From Citrus sinensis (lineage: Eukaryota > Streptophyta > Magnoliopsida > Sapindales > Rutaceae): a stretch of 64,000 bases of DNA. Numbering within the stretch: the stretch's first letter is position 1; each line of letters opens with the position of its first letter. The position numbers were made by a program, and so were the translations under genes. The notes beneath the pieces were generated by a model that worked only from the letters and a program-made list of their open reading frames with translations, had not been told where the DNA came from and ran no database searches. Positions 56,177 through 64,000 of the stretch are shown piece after piece. The stretch is taken from positions 22,669,501 through 22,733,500 of the forward strand of contig NC_068557.1 in assembly GCF_022201045.2 (NCBI RefSeq), written 5' to 3'.

Positions 56177-56500
56177 TTACATACGCATTTCTTGAGCAAT
56201 GGTAATAATATGTGACAATTGTATGTTACCATAAATTCTATGGCACGAGACTTTTACAATATAATTGATTTGATTAATGCTAGAACTACGAAATGGTTGA
56301 AACACAATTAAATTGGTTAAATGAAAACACCGCATGACCACAAACGCACGGGACTTAGAAACATACACTAGTAGATAAAAGAATGAATACACGCGTAAGA
56401 GTTTGATTGGCGAGCACGTGGAGTTTGAACGTGAGACTTTTGGCTCCGATATCACGTTCGAGAAACTTCTCAAAATATTGTTTCTCAATTATATTTCTTC
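56177..56500 (-). other. Possible degraded retroelement end
   Basis: The minus strand has TGATATCGGAGCC near 56440-56452, similar to the initiator-Met primer site, followed by AAAAGTCTCACGTTCAAACTCC. It could be a decayed LTR or primer-site region or a tRNA-derived SINE. Coding potential of the 103-residue frame here is not supported. Confidence 0.25.
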
Positions 56501-57124
56501 TTGTTTAGCTCTCATGGAATAAGAAGAACAGTTTTATTCCAAAAATGGAGCATCCCAAAGCAAAGCGAAAAAGAGGAACCGAGCCCGCTTTCTCTCGGGA
56601 AAAATGTTTTGTACAGTCATCACATTCACACATAGCTTTTATGACTAAAACTTTTGAAACAAAAATTTTCACTGAATGATAATTAAAACTCGCTTTCACT
56701 CATTGAAAATTTTATGCCTCAGACGATTCAGCAACAGTCCAGGAAGTTGAATCTGATCTTTGATTTCATACTCAGTTTCCATTATTGGACCACGTTTATC
56801 ATCAAATGGCATCCATGTGTGAGGAAAACGACAACATTTTTAGAACCAGATTTTAGGTATTGACAGCTTGAATTGATAGTAACATACCATTGAACTTCAA
56901 TTCGATCTCAAGTCTCAGTTAGTTAATGGAAGAATTTGGGTTCTGGCCTATGGGGATAGCTAGCCAAAGCTACCAATGCAGGATGAGGGCCAAAGCTGGC
57001 AAAGCTATCTCTGACTTTGTAGCTCAAATTCTTGAAATTTATGTTCTAAGTATTATGATTGATTTCAAAAGAAAGTAGCTAGTATATAACTTGATGGAAA
57101 ATCTCATTAATTTTATTAAATGAT

Positions 57125-57335
57125 TAAGGGTTAATTTTGGATTACCTTCTCATAAAATGATCATTTTTAAAATACTTTGTAAACTATTATAAATCTAAAT
57201 TTATTCCACATTTTTTTCTTATATTTAAAAAAAAAAAGGGATAAGTTGAAATTTATAATAACTTATAATAGTTAAAATATTTTAAAGAATATTATCTTAC
57301 TAAGGGGATAAACTGAAATTTATCTAATAATTGGT
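57125..57335. repeat. Imperfect palindrome, MITE-like
   Basis: AT-rich sequence in which AAACTATTATAAATCTAAAT (about 57181-57200) pairs with the stretch around TAATAACTTATAATAGTT (about 57258-57275), and flanking blocks around TTTTAAAATACTTT pair further out. Ends not defined. Confidence 0.45.
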
Positions 57336-57352
57336 AGGTGGGTATTATATCA

Positions 57353-57869
57353 AGAGTTAGACTATTGGCACCCCTCCAAACTCCTTTTAAAACCCTCTTC
57401 TATCACAATTACATTTAAAGACAAATACTCTAATATATCTCACTTTAAACTTTTGTATTATCTCTCTCTTAAAAAAAAGAAAGAAAGAAAAAACTCTTGT
57501 ATTCTCTTTTATCAAACTCACACACAGTCATTTTTCCTCGAATTCTCTATATATTTTCCTTCAACAATTAGGACAATCTATTGATTATGAACAAAACTGA
57601 AGAAATTATATGGCTTTTTACTTTTATGTTCATACTAGAACCTTTTACATCATACTCTTAAGAATATTCTATTTAATTCATTGATTTTTATCAAGAAGTT
57701 TATCATCCATAGAAATTGTTTGTGAGGAGGGGGGAAATAATAAAAATTTTAAAAAATTCACAAATTAAATGTGTTTATTTAAAAATAAGGATATTTTTTA
57801 TGCTAAATTTGATATAATTCAAAAAGGAGTTTCAAAAGAATTTTTGAGCGGTGCCAACAATCCAACTCT
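57353..57869. mobile_element. Nonautonomous TIR element (MITE) with TATATCA duplication
   Basis: 517 bp. Left end AGAGTTAGACTATTGGCACC; reverse complement of the right end AGAGTTGGATTGTTGGCACC, with looser matching for about 25 further bases. Flanked by exact TATATCA at 57346-57352 and 57870-57876. No coding content. A 7-bp duplication does not fit the common superfamilies cleanly. Confidence 0.7.
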
Positions 57870-57876
57870 TATATCA

Positions 57877-58921
57877 ATTATAATTAAAAATTGATTTCTC
57901 CAGTGCAGATGTTCAAAAATTTTGAAATACAAATTTGAAGAATTTGGTATCTAACTGCAATACGAAATTAAAATTTAGTTAAATAATTTGGTCTATCTTC
58001 CAATTTTATGTCGGATAGAATCTATCGACTGTGTAAAGATCCACGTTCGAGAACTGCGTGAGGGTGGACAAAATAACTGAAAAAGAAGAAAGGTAAAGGG
58101 ACAGACATGCAAGATCAAAACGCACGCTCAGGAGGCGTTTAATTTCTTTTAATGGGGCAGCCACGGACGGACACATGGTGGGCCTGATATTGCCTATGGT
58201 TAGACATACAACGAGCTATTGAATTCGACTCCTTAACTAACTCATAATTATGTTTAGCAGCTTCTACATTTTAATTTCTTTTTATTATGCCCACTTAATT
58301 GCTCTCTGACTCAGCACCAGGTGTCACTCTTTACTTAATTTCCCTATGCATCTGCCTTTTTGTTGTTGTTTTGCCTCTGAGTCTCACATTTTTGGCTTTT
58401 ATTTTTACTTAAATTTTCCTTAATTAACCGAAAAGATTCCCAATTAATGTTGATTGCTTCGTCAATTGATACAACAGAGAGTCATTATTCGCACGAATTA
58501 GACACTGCTCTTTGGTTAACTTCAACCACGTTTGATTGTCGACTTATAGGAGTCATAATTCAATGTGGACATAAGAATTAGACACTGCTGCATAACTAAA
58601 TACAGTACCATATTTAATTTAAAGATTTTGTCAAATTGCAATATTCTGTAACTTAGCCAACACTTGATTTAAATAAGTGATAGTATTTATCTTTCAATCG
58701 TACTTTAAAGGTGCGCGGATTTGAAAATTTTTAACACATAAGCATTCAAAGAGAAGCAAAGGAAAAAACTATTCACATATGCAATTGCATTAGCAAAATT
58801 TGCTTTGGGAACAATCCAATTCCTATTGTGTGTGTATCATACAACACTTGGCAATCAAATTTTAATGGGAAAAAGAGAAAGGAAACTCAATCAGAAACTT
58901 GAGCTTTCTCTTGGTACCTAT
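57877..58921. other. Intergenic before the fimbrin 3' end
   Basis: No supported gene; includes the presumed fimbrin 3' UTR next to 58921. Confidence 0.5.
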
Positions 58922-61900
58922 TTATATATTACCATTTTCTTCGATTGATGAATCAGAAGCTGAGTCATCCAATGTTGAATTTGAAATGGTTTCCGACTGG
59001 CTTCCATTTTCACTATCTGAAATTCCAGATGCTTTCTCTTCAACTGGTTGTTTCATGAACCAATGCATAATACTTGCAGTCAATGTAAGAATCATCTTTT
59101 GATTCACCTGAAATAATTGAAAGAAAAATATAAAAACTCGGCTTCCAAATTGAGAGACCTTATTAACTGCAGTTGATGACCCAACAAAGCTCCTGATCGA
59201 AGAACATATACCTCAGTCATGTCTTCAGGAAGCAAAAATATTGAGCATCCAAGTTTCCTTGCAATACTGATAATGTAGGTGGCATTCATCTTTTTCTCCT
59301 CATCTAAATTTCCCCAAGTTTGAAAAGAGAAAGAACAATGTCAAAACGAATGAGTATTTTTCCAACATAATTTTATGAAAATCGAAAAGATTGTAAGAAA
59401 AAAGCTAGATTTATAAATCACACACAATAAAACAAATTGTACTGTCAAAAACTAAATTCTTGCCAAAGCATGCTGCTATTGCCGATCAAAGTAACTGCAC
59501 ATCGCGTATGATTAGAAGAAAACATACCCGTTACTCCTTTTGTGACCAGACTCCAGTTTACAGCTCTAGGCTGAACAGCACTGAGTAGCTCAAGAAAAAA
59601 GATGCCATCTGCCAAACTCTTATCCTGTTAAATTGAAATAGTGATGAAAATGGTTCAGATTTGTTTACTCAGAATAGAAGCAGAGAATCAGAAATCTAAT
59701 TGAATGGTTCATTGAAGAAGTGAATGTTGTATTACACGAGATGAAGCTAATTTAAAACTATACCTTAAAACTATTCATGCGACTCTGGCTTCCTGAGATT
59801 CTCACTTTGGCATTGGCCCATTGCAGAATATCAGCATCAGTTATTTCCTTCCCATGGGAGTGGAATCTCAAGTTCTTCAGAAGTTGCAGGACATTGTATC
59901 TCATCATTTGCCATAATAATGCTGAAAAGAAAAGAGGCCAACATTCGTTATTCATAAAAAGGAGATATATAAGAACCCAACAGAAGAATTCGGCAAAATA
60001 GTCTGAAAAAAGCTTTCTGAATAGCATTAAAAGTATAATGGCGGAACAGAGTATTACCCAAAATCAATTTTTTATTTCCTTGTACAATATCATTTCCAGC
60101 GATATTGACCAGGGAAAACTTCAGTTGCTTCCCTATTTTTACCACTTGGTTACAGTTTTCTACTTTCCTGAATGGTAATTTAATCGGAGGCTTATTTGCA
60201 ATCTTCCAATTGACAATCCCCGGTGACAGCTTGTCAAGAGTTTCTAGAAGTACCCATCTGCAAAATATGTTTAGCCAATGCACTAGATTTTAGGTGAAGA
60301 ATGAATTTTGTGAAATTATCAGATAGAAATCTATTATAATACAACCTCTATTCAATTTGGAATAAGTACCGTGATACTAAATTCTTATAATTATGAGAGC
60401 AAAACATAGATACTAACCCATTTCTGAGATCTTCAAAGACATTATCTATGTATGTTGAATTTCCAAGGCTGTTTATCCAAAAACGGAATGCTCTTTCTTC
60501 TCTAGAAATCTGGGTGTCATCAGGTGAAACTTCAAGGAAGGATATCTCTTTTGTTTGGGTAGATAGCCCATTCCTGAATGTAAACGTGTGACAATTAGCT
60601 TATGTGCATTTGAACTCTATTAATGTGATCATGATATCTAGAGGAAGAAGACAAGCCATCAATTTGTTTAGGCATATTTAGCACTAAAATGCATCTTAAA
60701 GTACAAATGGTATACCATGAATATGGAAGATAGAAAACATTCTCACCTATGCTGGAAAATATGTGCAACAAAAGCAAGGTTAAGATTTGGGGAACCCTCG
60801 ACAATATCCTTTGCAGTCAAGTATCTGCGACAACCCATCCTATCTGCATGTTCAAGAATCAATTTTGCTCTTTGCAGTGGATTTTTGACGGCCAATGTAG
60901 ATGGATTGCTGTGCTCAGGTGCAAGAACATTTAAAAGGTTAGCGTAAGCTTCTCCATCCTGCAGATGGCACAGAGAATGATCAATATCAAACACATCTTT
61001 GAAAACTGATGTAGCATGCCTCACACAGAAATCATCAATTTTATTTGCTTTTGGCTTATACATTCAGGAAGTGCTCAATTCATTCATCAGCATGGACAAC
61101 TCTGGTCTACAAGCTAAACCATGATAACAGATGAATTGTGTGCTAATTGGATTAATAGACATATTGCACAATCATTCTCAATCAAGAGGTGCACCCAAGT
61201 GCTACGTTTCATGGATCACATAACTCACCCTAATTTTGAGGCGATCATGATGCAAATCATGATTCAAAAGCACTACTGCAATAAAAGATGATAAGAAAAG
61301 AATTTTTTTTTTCAAGGTTCTCTTTCAACTGTCAACGAGTAAGTTTGTCTGTGACTTTGAGCTATACAAACAACCAACATTTATGAATACTATTCATATC
61401 TCAAACAAAAGCCGACACTTCTCTTCACAAAGACAAACTCAAAACATCAAATTCTTTTGCTTTAAAGATGCTACAAAGCAAAAGCATACTCAAATGAAAC
61501 TACTGTAGCCAGAAGAAAGATTAAAAATTATATATATGATGGACGTTTTCACTTATCTACCTTTATATCTGAAGAGAAGTTGGTCACTATTTTCTTGTAT
61601 CCAGCTTTCTTCAGATGAAAATTCATCCACCTCAGTAAAATCTTCTCTGGAGGTAGACTCATCAACTCTTCCACATCCTGTTGTTTGCAATATAAAAAGG
61701 AAACTTGTTAGAGCAGAACTATTAATAAAATTCTGAGCATGCCGATTGTTAAACAAAACAATACTGCTGTTGAAAGAAGAGAATATTACCTTGCTATCAT
61801 CAACCAGCTGCAGCAACTGAGGTGTTTTCTTCAGGTTGAGGTCAGCCAGCAATTGTATCTAGAATAGCATGACAACAAGAAGGTCAAACAATATCTAAAC

Positions 61901-63538
61901 TAACAGAAAATGGTTCTGCAGTTTGCATTTCTTCAGCTTCATGGTTCCTAAGTCCAATGAAGCATTCATTAACTCATTGTCAGCTAAATGTCAAATTAAG
62001 ATGATAAACATAAAAATGTTACCTTAATGATTTGGGAAATCACTCCAAGAACAAGATGACGCTGAAACAAAACAATAAAGGATATCAGCTTTAATGATCA
62101 ATAGAATTGCAACATTGAATTATTAAGCATAGTGACAACACACAATTCAAGTCAATGAAATCATGGCAAAAGGGAAAATTAATTAAAAGGCATATACACG
62201 TACCCTTCCCTCGATAAAATCTTGGGTCCCTATGTTAACTACAGTACATCCAATAGCCTTAGCAGAGTTCAGACAGAGGGTATGGTTTTCATTTCTTTCC
62301 CACGGGTTAAGCAACCTCTTTGTATTAATAGCTCTTTCATCAATTGTACCAGGAACTGCCACATTGATAAGCTTGCTGCAGGACAAGAATCAAAAGAACA
62401 ATTAATAAAATCATCAAAACCTTAACATGTCCAATCAACAAAAAACTTCTAGTTACCAGAGAAGAACTCCATCCTTTACAATCTCGAAAAGATCATTAGA
62501 TGAAGGATCAATTGGGAGGTATTTATTTAGAAATTCATCCCCTGCAAGGTAATTATTGATATGTGCAACATAAGATGCTTTTTCGGATTCGCTAATGGTG
62601 TGAAGCAATGTGGTGGTTGCAGCCTTGAGGAATGCAGACGAGTTCTTGGCATTGCTTCCTGTTCTTGCATTTGCATGCGCTTGTAGCTTCAAATAAACCT
62701 GTACCATGATTTCCAACACAGGTTTCCATCTTTAACGTTGCAGATAGTAAAAGAATTTCTACTTAATAAACAATCAAACAGATAATTTTTTTTTTAATTT
62801 CACCTTAAACACAAAGAAATAATTTTATAAATAATGTTTCCAAAATCCAATGACAGCGTTTTTTAAAAAATAATAATAATAACTCTAGAACTCGCGAAAA
62901 TTTTTTATATACACTATCTGATTTGTTGTCTGCGTCAATTGCAGAGGATTAGATGAAGTGCAAAAAGATGACTTGCCTTCATCGACTCTGAAGAGCAACC
63001 GACAAGATGATACTTTCATTCACAAAAGCAGGAAACGAAATCCAAAATTTTGATTATAGGAATAGCAGATAAGCGGAAAGAACATAAATCAACCTCCAAA
63101 AGTATGGTGAAACGACACATCGTCCAAATAGAAGGTCGGTGAACGAATGATCGAGTAGACAGAAAAATCAGAGGATGGCATATGAATATCAATCATACCT
63201 TCAAGAAGAGCTCGAAATCAACCTCATCTTGTAGGTCACAATGATAATCTTGAATCAACGAAGCTCTCTCTTCTTCGCTGAGATTTTCTCCGACAACTTT
63301 CAATCTCGACATCTTCGATGCTAAATCGCCTACCGTTAGCTTTCCACTGTCTCTCCTCATGCTCATGAACTGCAAAATTTCATATTTTCTTATTCTTAAA
63401 CATCTCAAAAAAAAGATAAAAACAATGGAAAAATAAAATGGATGAACTTACGTGAGTCTTTAAGCTCCGAAGCTCAACCTGCGTGAACTGGTTTTGAAGC
63501 GATGGATCTGATACAACAATCCCTACGTAACCTGACAT
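58922..63538 (-). CDS. FIM: Fimbrin (plastin), actin-bundling protein
   Basis: Fourteen exons read from right to left: 63452-63538, 63199-63369, 62457-62698, 62204-62375, 62023-62061, 61790-61858, 61561-61677, 60747-60958, 60418-60573, 60058-60257, 59764-59921, 59528-59624, 59212-59303, 58922-59107. All junctions are GT-AG and the sum is 666 codons, 665 residues, within the plant fimbrin range. Residues 1-86 are the EF-hand-like head ([13 protein letters not shown]). Four calponin-homology domains follow: CH1 about 118-238 ([20 protein letters not shown]), CH2 about 270-370, CH3 about 395-500 ([15 protein letters not shown]) and CH4 about 520-625. They form two actin-binding halves that cross-link filaments in the cytoplasm. 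The tail is acidic and Ser-rich. It looks closest to the FIM2 subclass from memory; the subclass is not proven. Confidence 0.94.
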
Positions 63539-64000
63539 TTTGCTAATTTCTTTTTTACAGTTTTTTTTTTTTTTTGTTATTGTAACTTAAAAAAAAAAAA
63601 AAAAGGATTCAAGTTCTGCAGCGGATTTGATTTAATGTGAAAATGCGATCTCTCTTTCTTTCTATCTTTCAATTCTAATAGCTCCAGAGTACTGCAGGTG
63701 GAGCAAAGGCTTGCGAGTTTTTTGAATTAGAATTCAAATTATGACCCTTATGTCCCCTCAACCTCAAAGTGATTTATCTCTCTGTCTGAGTAGGAACCTG
63801 GGCCCCACTCCACACTTGGGCTGGGCCACATTTCATAATTCAAATTATGACTAATTTGTCCTCGAACCCGCTTTCTTTTTTTAAAATTTGAAGAGTATAT
63901 AGTTTTTTGTTCTAAATTTTCATGTTTTGGCAAACATACGTTAAAAAAAAAAATTGTATGTAGACTATACGTAAATTAATAAAATTTTCAAGTGCGAAAG
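63539..64000. other. Fimbrin 5' leader and promoter side
   Basis: Holds an inverted pair of T and A runs (63560-63604) and no clear TATA box. No other gene seen up to the window end. Confidence 0.5.

Noticed and set aside
56177..56488. 103-residue minus-strand frame
   Set aside because: No recognisable domain; sequence looks like a decayed primer-site or LTR region.
1..64000. CRISPR arrays, tRNA or rRNA genes
   Set aside because: No regular spaced repeats, no cloverleaf-forming tRNA gene and no rRNA signature were seen; the tRNA-like strings are retroelement primer sites.

Overview
The window is nuclear DNA from a flowering plant. It holds AT-rich intergenic DNA, genes with GT-AG introns, LTR retrotransposons with plant-type primer sites (tRNA-Asp and initiator tRNA-Met complements), a chloroplast-targeted BASS transporter, a plant fimbrin and a plant-only IBH1-type bHLH protein. 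A woody eudicot such as Citrus is my guess from general impression; it is not proven by the sequence.

Layout. 1-14382: a Ty1/copia element (copia-1, minus strand, 3' end outside the window), split by a Ty3/gypsy Athila-type element (Athila-1, 1242-12726, 5-bp target duplication ACTAG). 14383-16362: intergenic, with a recent 290-bp tandem duplication. 16363-19478: BASS1-type plastid sodium/metabolite cotransporter, five exons, plus strand. 19995-30464 and 48867-50828: a tandem family of short STIP/TFIP11-like genes (GCFC domain). Copy A is a pseudogene, B and C have open frames, D is a pseudogene. Between A and B lie a hAT-like MITE and a Pack-MULE-like element (22920-24228) carrying a 3'-truncated carboxylesterase gene. 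Between C and D a second copia element (copia-2, 30965-48736) is inserted and is itself split by a second Athila (Athila-2, 32710-45054, target duplication ATACC). 53337-53837: an IBH1/IBL1-like atypical bHLH gene, minus strand. 54063-58921: gene-poor, with MITE-like elements. 58922-63538: a 14-exon fimbrin gene, minus strand.

Most unusual content. Both Athila copies carry, between the end of integrase and the 3' LTR, the same three extra ORFs in the same order and orientation: a small coiled-coil ORF, a basic ORF with a C-x2-C-x4-C-x4-C finger that resembles the cysteine-rich nucleic-acid-binding proteins of flexuous plant RNA viruses, and an intronless LOG (cytokinin-activating enzyme)-like ORF whose catalytic motif is degraded. 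This block sits where Athila elements normally hold an env-like ORF. The two copies were inactivated by different mutations, so the block was present in their common ancestor. Athila-1 has also lost most of its 3' LTR.

The host genes are unrelated housekeeping or regulatory genes: plastid transport, splicing-factor-like proteins, growth-regulating bHLH and actin bundling. There is no operon-like cooperation; linkage here reflects tandem duplication and repeated transposon insertion. Exon boundaries, target duplications and repeats were read by eye; no alignment or database search was run.
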